The notes: a model not told the origin generated them from the letters alone. A DNA stretch of 64,000 bases from Liriodendron chinense (GCA_003013855.2 PVNU02001711.1:23278-87277), one strand, 5' to 3'; counted from the first letter of the stretch, positions 41,354 through 55,600 are shown. A program made the numbers and translations.

Positions 41354-42355
41354 TGTTCGCTTCCCCATGTGTAGGGTTGCGAAGTAGTTATAATTCAGAA
41401 AGACCGAGTATCGTTCCCACAGAGATTTATATATGGGTATCTTCAGAATTTAACTAAAACAACTAGTAATTAAGACTCTATTAAGAACTAAGACTAAACA
41501 AATAGTGATTTGAGTTTAAACAGTGAATGGTTAAGGTAAATTCAATCTAAAGAGTCACTAGAGTGCCAAGGATCCACTCTTAATACGTTTCAATGCATTA
41601 ACACAACTAGGTCTCACATAACTCAACCAGAATCAGATTTCCATCTCTATCCGATCGAAATATAGAGCAATTAATCACAGTTATCTGAAATAGGTGCTTA
41701 TTAACTGATTCGATTCCCACAACCATGCTCAGGCCTTGGGCACACTCAATTGTATAGGCCAAGCCTCTTTCCAATCTAGTTGAGATTCATAACCATAGCC
41801 TTCACCAAGTCCTGTCACTAGACCTGATTACAACTCATGATTTGAACTCTAATTAAATCAAAATCAATCTCTAAACAAATATTCCAGATCATACATAAAA
41901 GATAAGAAATTCAGTTACATGAGTTCCCACAGGAAAATCAGACCATTGCATATAAGGCAATCAAAGCGTCTACCATGCCCGGAGTCGATGGTAGATCAAT
42001 GCATTACACAAGCATAAACAATGCTCAAAAGCTAAGATACTATGCTGGAATTACTAAGAATCACATGAGCCCGGAGTCATCAAGAGATCAAAGTGAAAAC
42101 CAAAATAGTACTTCATTCAAACTTAAATTGAACTAAAATTCATCAATTAAAACATAAAAGGAAACCTAGGTTGCATCAATCCATTAAAAACGAATCAAAA
42201 GCTTCCCCTCTTAGCTGGTTTAGTTCATCTCTAACATCCTTGAACTAAAAGCCTCTAAAAACATGAAAAACTACTAAAACAGGAAATCTGAAGTAGAATC
42301 CGTCTCCTCAGCAATCCCCACGTCGAAGCCCTCTTTGGTATGAAGAGAAGACACC

Positions 42356-42364
42356 CTTTTATAG
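42356..42364 (-). promoter_or_regulatory. TATA-like box of solo LTR copy 3
   Basis: Same CTATAAAAG box on the minus strand as in copies 1 and 2. Confidence 0.6.
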
Positions 42365-42467
42365 CTTGGAGGAGTCCAATACGCAAGAGAACTCCAGAAA
42401 TTGCGTAAACTTACGCAATTGCGCAGAAAATCCGGAGTTCCAAGAATAGAAAGTGGCAGTTTTGCAT

Positions 42468-42680
42468 GGCCGACCGGTCATGACCGGTCGGCCTCAATAT
42501 GAGTCACTCCAGCAGCCATGGCCGACTGGTCATGACCGGTCGGCCCTATTTATGCCTTTAGTCAGCAGCTATGCCCGACCGGTCATGACCGGTCGGGCTT
42601 GCTCCCTGTTCAGTCTAACAAATATATGGGGTGGCCGACTGGTCATGATCGGTCGGTCTTGCTTGGCTGACCGGTCAGCC
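42468..42680. repeat. Palindrome array of solo LTR copy 3
   Basis: Units at 42468-42493, 42520-42545, 42573-42598 and 42633-42656, then GGCTGACCGGTCAGCC at 42665-42680. The fourth unit is decayed in both arms (CTGGTC and GATCGG). Confidence 0.9.
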
Positions 42681-43699
42681 GACCGGTTTTGCCTTCTTCC
42701 TTCTCTATTTCTTTCTTTCTTTCTTCTTTCTCTTCTCTCCTTGCTTTCTTCTCTTTGTTCTTCCTTCAATACTTCATCTATTGATCCTCAATGCTCATAA
42801 AGAGCTCCACTTAGCTTTCAAATGGTGAACTCTCCATCTTGTTCCTACAATCATAAATCATGTGGTAAGTTGGTCCTTTAAACATGTGTATCATGCATAA
42901 TGAGTGATGAATTGGGGTTAGAATACGCACAATTATGAGCTCAACATTTAGTTTAGGTGATTTGAGTTTAGGAATTGGTTTAGGCATAGGTTTAGAGTTT
43001 CGGGTTCGGGATTGGGTTTAGGCTTTGGTTTTTGTGTTTAGGTCTAAGTTTAGGTTAGGTGAATGGATTTAGGAATAAGTGTAGGTTTTGTTTAGGTGAT
43101 TTGAGTTTAGGATTAAGTTTAGGCATAGCTTGAGAATTTCGGGTTCGGGATCGGGTTTAGGGTTATGTTTTCGTGTTTGGGTCTAAGTTTAGGTTAGGTG
43201 AATGGATTTAGGAATAGGTGTAGGTTTAGTTTAGGTGATTTGAGTTTAGGATTAGGTTAAGGCGTAGGTTGCGAATTTCAGGTTCGGGATCGGGTTTTGG
43301 GTTATGTTTTCGTGTTTGGGTCTAAGTTTGAGTTAGGTGAATGGATTTAGGAATAAGTGTAGGTTTAGTTTAGGCGATTTGAGTTTAGTATTACGTTTAG
43401 GCAAAGGTTTAGATTTTCGGGTTTGGGATGGGGTTTAGGGTTAGGTTTTTGTGTTTAGGTCTAAGTTTAGGTTAGGTGAATGGATTTAGGAATAGGTGTA
43501 CGTTTAGTTTATGTGATTTGAGTTTGGGATTAGGTTTAGGCATAGGTTGAGAATTTCGGGTTCGGGATCGGTTTTGGGTTATGTTTTCGTGTTTGGGTCT
43601 AAGTTTAGTTGAGGTGAATGGATTTAGGAATAGGTGTAGGTTTAGTTTAGGTGATTTGAGTTTAGGGTTAGGTTTAGGCGTAGGTTGAGAATTTCAGGT

Positions 43700-46600
43700 T
43701 CGGGATGGGTTTTGGGTTAGGTTTGCGAGTTTGGGTCTAGGTTTAGGTTAAGTGAATGGATTTAGGAATAGGTTCAGGCATAGGTTTAGAATTTCAGGTT
43801 CGGGATCGAATTTTGGGTCATGTTTTAGTGTTTGGGTCTAAGTTTAGGTTAGGTGAATGGATTTAGGAAAAGGGGTAGGTTTACTTTGGGTGATTGGAGT
43901 TTAGGATTAGGTTTAGGCATAGATTGAGAATTTCGAGTTCGGGATCGGGTTTAGGGTTAGGTTTTCGTGTTTGGGTCTAAGTTTAGGTTAGGTGAATGGA
44001 TTTAGGAATAGGTGTAGGTTTAATTTAGGTGATTTGAGTTTAGTATTAGGTTTAGGCATAGGTTTAGAGTTTCGGGTTTGGTATGGGGTTTTGGGTTTTG
44101 TTTTCGTGTTTGGTTCTAAGTTTAGGTTAGGTGAATGGATTTTGGAATAGGGGTAGGTTTAGTTTAGGTGATTTGATTTTAGGATTAGGTTTACGCATAG
44201 GTTGAGAATTTCGGGTTCGAGATCGAGTTTTAGGTTATGTTTTCGTGTTTAGGTCTAAGTTTGGGTTAGGTGAATGGATTTAGGAATAAGTGTAGGTTTA
44301 GTTTAGGTGATTTGAGTTTAGTATTACGTTTAGGCATAGGTTTAGAGTTTCGGGTTTGGGATAGGGTTTAGGGTTAGGTTTTCGTGTTTGGGTCTAAGTT
44401 TAGGTTAGGTGAATGGATTTATGAATAGGTGTACGTTTAGTTTAGGTGATTTGAGTTTAGGATTAGGATTAGGCGTAGGTTTAGAATGTTTATGTGTTCG
44501 TGTTTGGGTCTAAGTTTAGTTTAGGTGAATGGATTTAGGAATAGGTGTAGGTTTAGTTTTGGTGATTTGATTTTAGGGTTAGGTTTAGGCGTAGGTTGAG
44601 AATTTCGGGTTCGAGATCGGGTTTTGCGTTATGTGTTCGAGTTTGGGTCTAAGTTTAGTTTAGGTGAATGGATTTAGGAGTAGGCGTCGGTTTAGTTTAG
44701 GGGATTTGAGTTTAGGATTAGGTTTAGGCAAAGATTAAGAATTTCGGGTTCGGGATCGGGTTTTGGGTTATGTTTTCGTGTTTGGGTCTAAGTTTAGGTT
44801 AGGTGAATCGATTTAGGAATAGGTGTAGGTTTAGTTTAGGTGATTTGAGTTTAGGATTAGGTTTAGGCATAGGTTGAGAAGTTCGGGTTCGGGATCGGAT
44901 TTTGGGTCATGTTTTCGTGTTTGTGTCTAAGTTTAGGTTAGGTGAATGGATTTAGGAATAGGGTAGGTTTAGTTTAGGTGATTTGAGTTTAGGATTAGGT
45001 TTAGGCATAGATTGAGAATTTCGGGTTCGGGATCGGGTTTAGGGTTAGATTTTAGTGTTTGGGTCTAAGTTTAGGTTAGGAGAATGGATTTAGGAATAGG
45101 TGTAGGTTTAGTTTAGGTGATTTGAGTTTAGTATTTGGTTTAGGCATAGGTTTAGAATTTCGGGTTTGAGATGGGGCTTAGGGTTTTGTTTTCGTGTTTG
45201 GGTCTAAGTTTTGGTTAGGTGAATGGATTTTGGAATAGTTGTAGGTTTAGTTTAGGTGATTTGAGTTTAGGATTAGGTTTAGGCATAGGTTGAGAATTTC
45301 GGGGTCGGGACCGGGTTTTGCGTTATGTTTTCGTGTTTGGGTCTAAGTTTAGGTTAGGTGAATGGATTTAGGAATAGGTGTAGGTTTTGTTTAGGTGCTT
45401 TGAGTTTAGGAATAGGTTTAGGCATATGTTTAGAGTTTCTGGTTCGGGATGGGGTTTAGGATTAGGTTTTCGTGTTTGGGTCTAAGTTTAGGTTAGGTGA
45501 ATGGATTTAGGAAAAGGAGTAGGTTTAGTTTAGGTGATATGAGTTTAGGATTAGGTTAAGGCATCGGTTGAGAATTTCGAGTTCGGGATCGGATTTTGGG
45601 TTATGTTTTCGTTTTTGGGTCTAAGTTTAGGTTAGGTAAATGGATTTAGGAATAGGGGTTGGTTTAGTTTAGGTGATTTGATTTTAGTATTAGGTTAAGG
45701 CATAGGTTTAGGGTTTCGGGTTTGGGATGGGGTTTAGGGTTAGGTTTTCGTGTTTGGGTCTAAGTTTAGGTTAGGTGAAAGGATTTAGGAATTGGTGTAG
45801 GTTTAGTTAAGGTGATTTGAGATTCGGATTAGGTTTAGGCATAGGTTTAGAGTTTCGGGTTCGGGATTGGGTTTAGGGTTTGGTTTTTGTGTTTGGGTCT
45901 AAGTTTAGGTTAGGTTTATGGATTTAGGAATAAGTGTTGGTTTAGTTTAGGTGATTTGAGTTTAGGATTAGGTTTAGGCATAGGTTGAGAATTTCGGGTT
46001 CGGGATCGGGTTTTGCGTTATGTTTTGGTGTTTGGGTCTAAGTTTAGGTTAGGTGAATGGATTTAGGAATAGTTGTAGGTTTAGTTTAGGTGCTTTGAGT
46101 TTAGGAATAGCTGTAGGCATATGTTTAGAGTTTCTGATTCGGAATGGGGTTTATGGTTAGGTTTTTGTGTTTGGGTCTAAGTTTAGGTTAGGTGAATTGA
46201 TTTAGGAATAGGTGTAGGTTTAGTTTAGGTGATTTGAGTTTAGAATTAGGTTTAGGCATAGGTTGAGAATTTCGGGTTCGGGATCCGATTTTGGGTTATG
46301 TTTTCGTTTTTTGGTCTAAGTTTAGGTTAGGAAAATGGATTTAGGAATAGGGGTAGGTTTGGTTTAGGTGATTTGAGTTTAGGATTAGGTTTACGCATAG
46401 GTTGAGAATTTCGGGTTCGAGATTGAGTTTTAGGTTATGTTTTCGTGTTTAGGTCTAAGTTTGGTTTAGGTGAATGGATTTAGGAATAAGTGTAGGTTAA
46501 GTTTAGGTGATTTGAGTTTAGTATTACGTTTAGGCATAGGTTTAGAGTTTCGGGTTTGGGATGGGGTTTAGGGTTAGGTTTTCGTGTTTGGGTCTAAGTT

Positions 46601-49600
46601 TAGGTTAGGTGAATGGATTTAGGAATAGGTGTACGTTTAGTTTAGGTGATTTGACTTTAGGATTAGGTTTAGGCATAGGTTGAGAATTTTGGGGTTCGGG
46701 ATCGGGTTTTGGGTTATGTTTTCGTGTTTGAGTCTATGTTTAGTTTAGGTGAATAGATTTAGGAATAGGTGTAGGTTTAGTTTAGGTGATTTGAGTTCAG
46801 GATTAGGTTTAGGCATAGGTTGAGAATTTCGGGTTCGCGATCGAGTTTTGGGTTATGTTTTCGTGTTTGGGTCTAAGTTTAGGTTAGGTGAATGGATTTA
46901 GGAATAGGTGTATGTTTAGTTTAGGTGATTTGAGTTTAGTAATTGGTTTGGGCATAGGTTGAGAATTTTGGGTTCGAGATCGAGTTTCGGGTTAGGTTTT
47001 CGTGTTTGGGTCTAAGTTTAGGTTAGGTGAATGGATTTAGGAATAGGTGTAGGTTTAGTTTAGGTGATTTGAGTTTAGGATTAGGTTTTGGCATAGGTTG
47101 AGAATTTCGGGTTCGGGATCGGATTTTGAGTTATGTTTTCGTGTTTGGGTCTAAGTTTAGGTTAGGTGAATAGATTTAGGAATAGGTGTAGGTTTAGTTT
47201 AGGTGATTTGAGTTTAGGATTAGGTTTTGGCATAGGTTGAGAATTACGTGTTCGGGACCGGGTTTTGCGTTATGTTTTCGTGTTTGGGTCTAAGATTAGG
47301 TTAGGTGAATGGATTTAGGAATAGGTGTAGGTTTTGTTTAGGTGCTTTGAGTTTAGGAATAGGTTTAAGCATATGTTTAGAGTTTCTGGTTCGGGATAGG
47401 GTTTAATGTTAGGTTTTCGTGTTTGGGTCTAAGTTTAGGTTAGGTGAATGGATTTAGGAATAGGTGTAGGTTTAGTTTAGGTGATTTGAGTTTAGGATTA
47501 GGTTTAGGCATAGGTTGAGAATTTCGGGTTCGAGATTGAGTTTTAGGTTTTGTTTTCTTGTTTAGGTCTAAGTTTGGGTTAGGTGAATGGATTTAGGAAT
47601 AAGTGTAGGTTTAGTTTAGGTGATTTGAGTTTAGGATTAGGTTTAGGCATAGGTTGAGAATTTCGGGTTCGGGATCGGGTTTTGGGTTATGTTTTCGTGT
47701 TTGTGTCTAAGAGTAGTTTAGGTGAATAGATTTAGGAATAGGTGTAGGTTTAGTTTAGGTGATTTGAGTTTAGGGTTAGGTTTAGGCGTAGGTTGAGAAT
47801 TTCGGGTTTGGGATCGGGTTCTGGGTTATGTTTTCGAGTTTGGGTCTAAGTTTAGGTTAGGTGAATAGATTTAGGAATAGGTGTTGGTTTGGTTTAGGTG
47901 ATTTGAGTTTAGGATTAGGTTTAGGCGTTGGTTGAGAATTTCAGGTTCGGGATGGGGTTTAGGGTTAGGTTTGCGTGTTTGGGTCTAGGTTTAGGTTATG
48001 TGAACGGATTTAGGAATAGGTGTAGGTTTAGTTTAGCTGATTTGAGTTTAGGATTAGGATTAAGCGTAGGTTGAGAATTTCGGGTTCGGGATCGGGTTTT
48101 GGGTGATGTGTTTGAGTTTGGGTCTGAGTTTAGTTTAGGTGAATGGATTTAGGAATAGGCGTCGGTTTAGTTTAGGTGATTTGAGTTTAGGATTAGGTGT
48201 AGGCATAGATTGAGAATTTCGGGTTCGGGATCGGGTTTAGGGTTAGGTTTTCGTGTTTGGGTCTAAGTTTAGGTTAGGTGAATGGATTTAGGAATAGGTG
48301 TAGGTTTAGTTTAGCTGATTTGAGTTTAGGATTAAGATTAGGCGTAGGTTGAGAATTTCGGGTTCGGGATCGGGTTTTGGGTTATGTGTTCGAGTTTGGG
48401 TCTAAGTTTAGGTTAGGTGAATGGATTTAGGAGTAGGTGTAGGTTTAGTTTAGGTGATTTGATTTTAGGATTAGGTTTAGGCATAGGTTGAGAATTTCGG
48501 CTTTGGGGTCGGGTTTTGGGTTATGTTTTCGTATTTGGGTCTAAGTTTAGGTTAGGTGAATGGATTTAGGAATAGGTGTAGGTTTACTTCAGGTGATTTG
48601 TGTTTAGGATTAGGTTTAGGCATAGGCTTAGAGTTTCGGGTTCAGGAAGGGGTTTAGGGTTAGGTTTTCGTGTTTGGGTCTAAGTTTAGGTTAGGTGAAT
48701 GGATTGAGGAATAGGCGTAGGTTTTGTTTAGTTGATTTGAGTTTAGGATTCGGTTTAGGCATAGGTTGAGAATTTCGGGTTTGGGATCGGGTTTTGGGTT
48801 ATGTTTTCGTGTTTGGGTCTAAGTTTAGGTTAGGTGAATGGATTTAGGAATAGGTGTAGGTTTAGTTTAGGTAATTTGAACTCAGGATTAGGTTTAGGCG
48901 TAGGTTGAGAATTTCGGGTTCAGGATCGGGTTTTGGGTTATGTGTTCGAGTTTGGGTCTAAGTTTAGGTTAGGTGAATGGATTTAGGAGTAGGTGTTGGT
49001 TTAGTTTAGGTGATTTGAGTTTAGGATTAGGTTTAGGCATAGGTTGAGAATTTCGGCTTTGGGGTCGGGTTTTGGGTTATGTTTTCGTATTTGGGTCTAA
49101 GTTTAGGTTAGGTGAATGGATTTAGGAATAGGTGTAGGTTTAGTTTAGGTGATTTGTGTTTAGGATTAGGTTTAGGCATAGGCTTAGAGTTTCGGGTTCA
49201 GGAAGGGGTTTAGGGTTAGGTTTCCGTGTTTGGGTCTAAGTTTAGGTTAGGTGAATGGATTGAGGAATAGGCGTAGGTTTTGTTTAGGTGATTTGAGTTC
49301 AGGATTAGGTTTAGGCATAGGTTGAGAATTTCGGATTCGGGATCGGGTTTTGAGTTATGTTTTCGTGTTTGGGTCCAAGTTTAGGTTAGGTGAATGGATT
49401 TAGGAATAGGTGTAGGTTTAGTTTAGGTAATTTGAGCTCAGGATTAGGTTTAGGCGTAGGTTGAGAATTTCGGGATCGGGATCAGGTCTTGGGCTATGTG
49501 TTCGAGTTTGGGTCTAAGTTTAGGTTAGGTCAATGGATTTAGGAATTGGTGTAGGTTTAGTTTAGATGATTTGTGTTTAGGATTAGGTTTAGGTATAGGT

Positions 49601-52600
49601 TGAGAATTTCGGGTTCGGGATTGGATTTTGGGCGATGTTTTCGTATTTGGGTCTAAGTTTAGGTTAGGTGAATGGATTTAGGAATAGGTGTAGGTTTAGT
49701 TTAGGTGATTTGAGTTTATGATTAGGTTTAGGCATAGGTTTAGAGTTTCGAGTTCGTGATGGGGTTTAGGGTTAAGTTTTCGTGTTTGGGTGTAAGTTTA
49801 CTTTAGGTGAATGGATTTAGGAATAGGTGTAGGTTTACTTTAGGTGATTTGAGTTAAGGATTAGGTTTAGACATAGGTTGAGAATTTCGGGATCGCGATC
49901 GAGTTTTGGGTTATGTTTTCGTATTTGGGTCTAAGTTTAGGTTAGGTGAATGGATTTAGGAATAGGTGTATGTTGAGTTTAGGTGATTTGAGTTTAGGAA
50001 TTGGTTTAGGCATAGGTTGAGAATTTTAAGTTCGAGATCGAGTTTCGGGTTAAGGTTTCGTGTTTGGGTCTAAGTTTAGGTTAGGTGAATGGATTTAGGA
50101 ATAGGTGTAGGTTTAGTTTAGGTGATTTGAGTTTAGGATTAGGTTTAGGCGTAGGTTGAGAATTTCGGGATGGGGATAAGGTCTTGGGCTATGTGTTCGA
50201 GTTTGGGTCTAAGTTTAGGTTAGGTGATTGGATTTAGGAATTAGTGTAGGTTTAGTTTAGATGATTTGTGTTTAGGATTAGGTTTAGGTATAGGTTGAGA
50301 ATTTCAGGTTCGGGATCGGATTTTGGGTGATGTTTTCGTATTTGGGTCTAAGTTTAGGTTAGGTGAATGGATTTAGGAATAGGTGTAGGTTTAGTTTAGG
50401 TGATTTGAGTTTATGATTAGGTTTAGGCATAGGTTTAGAGTTTCGAGTTCGGGATGGGGTTTAGGGTTAAGTTTTCGTGTTTGGGTCTAAGTTTAGTTTA
50501 GGTGAACGGATTTAGGAATAGGTGTAGGTTTAGTTTAGGTGATTTGAGTTTAGGGTTAGGTTTAGGCGTAGGTTGAGAATTTCGGGTTCGGGATGGGTTT
50601 TGGGTTAGGTTTACGAGTTTGAGTCTAGGTTTAGGTTAAGTGAATGGATTTAGGAATAGGTGTAGGTTTAGTTTAGGTGATTTGAGTTTAGGATTAGGTT
50701 TAGGCATAGGTTTAGAATTTCAGGTTCGGGATCGAATTTTGGGTCATGTTTTCGTGTTTAGGTCTAAGTTTAGGTTAGGTGAATGGATTTAGGAAAAGGG
50801 GTAGGTTTACTTTAGGTGATTTGAGTTTAGGATTAGGTTTAGGCATAGATTGAGAATTTCGAGTTCGGGATCGGGTTTAGGGTTAGGTTTTCGTGTTTGG
50901 GTCTAAGTTTAGGTTAGGTGAATGGATTTAGGAATAGGTGTAGGTTTAATTTAGGTGATTTGAGTTTAGTATTAGGTTTAGGCATAGGTTTAGAGTTTCG
51001 GGTTTGGGATGGGGTTTTGGGTTTTGTTTTCGTGTTTGGTTCTAAGTTTAGGTTAGGTGAATGGATTTTGGAATAGGTGTAGGTTTAGTTTAGGTGATTT
51101 GAGTTTAGGATTAGGTTTAGGCATAGGTTGAGAATTTCGGGTTCGAGATCGAATTTTGGGTTATGTTTTCGTTTTTGGGTCTAAGTTTAGGTTAGGTAAA
51201 TGGATTTAGGAATAGGGGTAGGTTTAGTTTAGGTGATTTGATTTTAGGATTAGGTTTACGCATAGGTTGAGAATTTCGGGTTCGAGATCGAGTTTTAGGT
51301 TATGTTTTCGTGTTTAGGTCTAAGTTTGGGTTAGGTGAATGGATTTACGAATAAGTGTAGGTTTAGTTTAGGTGATTTGAGTTTAGTATTACGTTTAGGC
51401 ATAGGTTTAGAGTTTCGGGTTTGGGATAGGGTTTAGGGTTAGGTTTTCGTGTTTGGGTCTAAGTTTAGGTTAGGTGAATGGATTTATGAATAGGTGTACG
51501 TTTAGTTTAGGTGATTTGAGTTTAGGATTAGGATTAGGCGTAGGTTGAGAATGTTCATGTGTTCGTGTTTGGGTCTAAGTTTAGTTTAGGTGAATGGATT
51601 TAGGAATAGGTGTAGGTTTAGTTTTGGTGATTTGATTTTAGGGTTAGGTTTAGGCGTAGTTTGAGAATTTCGGGTTCGAGATCGGGTTTTGCGTTATGTG
51701 TTCGAGTTTGGGTCTAAGTTTAGTTTAGGTGAATGGATTTAGGAATAGGCGTCGGTTTAGTTTAGGGGATTTGAGTTTAGGATTAGGTTTAGGCATAGAT
51801 TAAGAATTTCGGGTTCGGGATCGGGTTTTGGGTTATGTTTTCGTGTTTGGGTCTAAGTTTAGGTTAGGTGAATCGATTTAGGAATAGGTGTAGGTTTAGT
51901 TTAGGTGATTTGAGTTTAGGATTAGGTTTAGGCATAGGTTGAGAAGTTCGGGTTCGGGATCGGATTTTGGGTCATGTTTTCGTGTTTGGGTCTAAGTTTA
52001 GGTTAGGTGAATGGATTTAGGAATAGGGTAGGTTTAATTTAGGTGATTTGAGTTTAGGATTAGGTTTAGGCATAGATTGAGAATTTCGGGTTCGGGATCG
52101 GGTTTAGGGTTAGGTTTTCGTGTTTGGGTCTAAGTTTAGGTTAGGAGAATGGATTTAGGAATAGGTGTAGGTTTAGTTTAGGTGATTTGAGTTTAGTATT
52201 TGGTTTAGGCATAGGTTTAGAATTTCGGGTTTGGGATGGGGCTTAGGGTTTTGTTTTCGTGTTTGGGTCTTTGTTTTGGTTAGGTGAATGGATTTTGGAA
52301 TAGTTGTAGGTTTAGTTTAGGTGATTTGAGTTTAGGATTAGGTTAAGGCGTCGGTTGAGAATTTCGAGTTCGGGATCGGATTTTGGGTTATGTTTTCGTT
52401 TTTGGGTCTAAGTTTAGGTTAGGTAAATGGATTTAGGAATAGGGGTAGGTTTAGTTTAGGTGATTTGAGTTTAGGATTAGGTTTACGCATAGGTTGAAAA
52501 TTTCGGGTTCGAGATCGAGTTTTAGGTTATGTTTTCGTGTTGAGGTCTAAGTTTGGGTTAGGTGAATGGATTTAGGAATAAGTGTAGGTTTAGTTTAGGT

Positions 52601-55600
52601 GATTTGAGTTTAGTATTACGTTTAGGCATAGGTTTAGATTTTCGGGTTTGGGATGTGGTTTAGGGTTAGGTTTTCGTGTTTGGGTATAAGTTTAGGTTAG
52701 GTGAATGGATTTAGGAATAGGTGTGCGTTTAGTTTAGGTCATTTGAGTTTAGGATTAGGTTTAGGCGTAGGTTGAGAATTTCGGGTTCGGGATCGGGTTT
52801 TGGGTTATGTTTTCGGGTTTGAGTCTAAGTTTAGTTTTGGTGAATGGATTTAGGAATAGGTGTAGGTTTAGTTTAGGTGATTTGAGTTTAGGGTTAGGTT
52901 TAGGCGTAGGTTGAGAATTTCGGGTTCGGGATCGAGTTTTGGGTTATGTTTTCGTGTTTGGGTCTAAGTTTAGGTTAGGTGAATGGATTTAGGAATAGGT
53001 GTAGGTTTAGTTTAGGTGCTTTGAGTTTAGGATTAGGTTTGGGCATAGGTTGAGAATTTCATGTTCGGGATCGGGTTTTGGGTTATGTTTTCGTGTTTGG
53101 GTCTAAGTTAAGTTTAGGTGAATGGATTTAGGAATAGGTGTAGGTTTAGTTTAGGTGATTTGAGTTTATGGTTAGGTTTAGGCGTAGGTTGAGAATTTTA
53201 GGTTCGGGATCGGGTTTTGGGTTATGTTTTCGAGTTTGGGTCTAAGTTTAGGTTAGGTGAGTGGATTTAGGAATTGGTGTTGGTTTAGTTTAGGTGATTT
53301 GAGTGTAGGATTAGGTTTAGGCGTAGGTTGAGAATTTCGGGTTCGGGATCGGGTTTAGGGTTAGGTTTTCGAGTTTGGGACTAGGTTTAGGTTAAGTGAA
53401 TGTATTTAGGAATATGTGTAGGTTTAGTTTAGGTGATTTGAGTTTAGGATTAGGTTTAGGCGTAGGTTGAGAATTTCGGGTTCGGTTTCGGGCTTAGGGT
53501 TATGTTTTCGTGTTTGGGTCTATGTTTGGGTTAGGTGAATGGATTTAGGAATAGGTGTCGGTTTAGTTTAGGTGATTTGAGTTTAGTATTAGGTTAAGGC
53601 ATAGGTCTAGGGTTTCGGGTTTGGGATGGGGTTTTGGGTTAGGTTTTCGTGTTTGGGTCTAAGTTTAGGTTAGGTGAAAGGATTTAGGAATTGGTGTAGG
53701 TTTAGTTAAGGTGATTTGAGATTAGGATTAGGTTTAGGCATAGGTTTAGAGTTTCGGGTTCGGGATTGGGTTTAGGGTTTGGTTTTTGTGTTTGGGTCTA
53801 AGTTTAGGTTAGGTGAATGGATTTAGGAATAAGTGTTGGTTTAGTTTAGGTGATTTGAGTTTAGGATTAGGTTTAGGCGTAGGTTGAGAATTTCGGGTTC
53901 GGGATCGGATTTCGGGTTATGTTTTCGTGTTTGGGTCTAAGTTTAGGTTAGGTGAATAGATTTAGGAATAGGTGTAGGTTTAGTTTAGGTGATTTGAGTT
54001 TAGGATTAGGATTAGGCATAGGTTGAAAATTTCGGGTTCGGGATCGGGTTTTGCTTTATGTTTTCGTGTTTGGGTCTAAGTTTAGGTTAGGTGAATGGAT
54101 TTAGGAATAGGTGTAGGTTTAGTTTAGGTGCTTTAAGTTTTGGAATAGCTTGCGGCATATGTTTAGAGTTTCTGATTCGGAATGTGGTTTATGGTTAGGT
54201 TTTTGTGTTTGGGTCTAAGTTTAGGTTAGGTGAATGGATTTAGGAATAGGTGTAGGTTTAGTTTAGGTGATTTGAGTTTAGGATTAGGTTTAGGCATAGG
54301 TTGAGAATTTTGGGTTCGAGATTGAGTTTTAGTTTATGTTTTCGTGTTTAGGTCTAAGTTTGGGTTAGGTGAATGGATTTAGGAATAAGTGTAGGTTTAG
54401 TTTAGGTGATTTGAGTTTAGTATTACGTTTCGGCATAGGTTTAGAGTTTCGGGTTTGGGATGGGGTTTAGGGTTAGGTTTTCGTGTTTGGGTCTAAGTTT
54501 AGGCTAGGTGAATGGATTTAGGAATAGGTGTACGTTTAGTTTATGTGATTTGACTTTAGGATTAGGTTTAGGCATAGGTTGAGAATTTTGGGTTCGGGAT
54601 CGGGTTTTGGGTTATGTTTTCGTGTTTGAGTCTAAGTTTAGTTTAGGTGAATAGATTTAGGAATAGGTGTAGGTTTAGTTTAGGTGATTTGAGTTCAGGA
54701 TTAGGTTTAGGCATAGGTTGAGAATTTCGGGTTCGCGATCGAGTTTTGGGTTATGTTTTCGTGTTTGGGTCTAAGTTTAGGTTAGGTGAATGGATTTAGG
54801 AATAGGTGTATGTTTAGTTTAGGTGATTTGAGTTTAGTAATTGGTTTGGGCATAGGTTGAGAATTTTGGGTTCGAGATCGAGTTTCGGGTTAGGTTTTCG
54901 TGTTTGGGTCTAAGTTTAGGTTAGGTGAATGGATTTAGGAATAGGTGTAGGTTTAGTTTAGGTGATTTGAGTTTAGGATTAGGTTTAGGCATAGGTTGAG
55001 AATTTCGGGTTCGGGATCGGATTTTGAGTTATGTTTTCGTGTTTGGGTCTAAGTTTAGGTTAGGTGAATAGATTTAGGAATAGGTGTAGGTTTAGTTTAG
55101 GTGCTTTGAGTTTAGGAATAGGTTTAGGCATATGTTTAGAGTTTCTGGTTCGGGATGGGGTTTAAGGTTAGGTTTTCGTGTTTGGGTCTAAGTTTAGGTT
55201 AGGTAAATGGATTTAGGAATAGGGGTAGGTTTAGTTTAGGTGATTTGAGTTTAGGATTAGGTTTATGCTTAGGTTGAGAATTTCGGGTTCGAGATTGAGT
55301 TTTAGGTTATGTTTTCTTGTTTAGGTCTAAGTTTGGGTTAGGTGAATGGATTTAGGAATAAGTGTAGGTTTAGTTTAGGTGATTTGAGTTTAGTATTACG
55401 TTTAGGCATAGGTTTAGAGTTTCGGGTTTGGGATGGGGTTTAGGGTTAGGTTTTCGAGTTTGAGTCTAAGTTTAGGTTAGGTGAATAGATTTAGGAATAG
55501 GTGTTGGTTTGGTTTAGGTGATTTGAGTTTAGGATTAGGTTTAGGCGTTGGTTGAGAATTTCAGGTTCGGGATGGGGTTTAGGGTTAGGTTTGCGTGTTT

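Larger units (their letters stand above)
41354..42946 (-). mobile_element. Solo LTR in satellite, copy 3
   Basis: 1593 bp, the same element and TTTAG target duplication (41349-41353 and 42947-42951). It is shorter by 12 bp: an 11-bp deletion near 42216, which removes one arm of the leader hairpin, and one T in the pyrimidine tract. Otherwise nearly identical to copy 1. Confidence 0.88.

Noticed and set aside
35191..42946. Three independent retrotransposon insertions
   Set aside because: Identical target duplication and shared flanking variants indicate one insertion followed by duplication.
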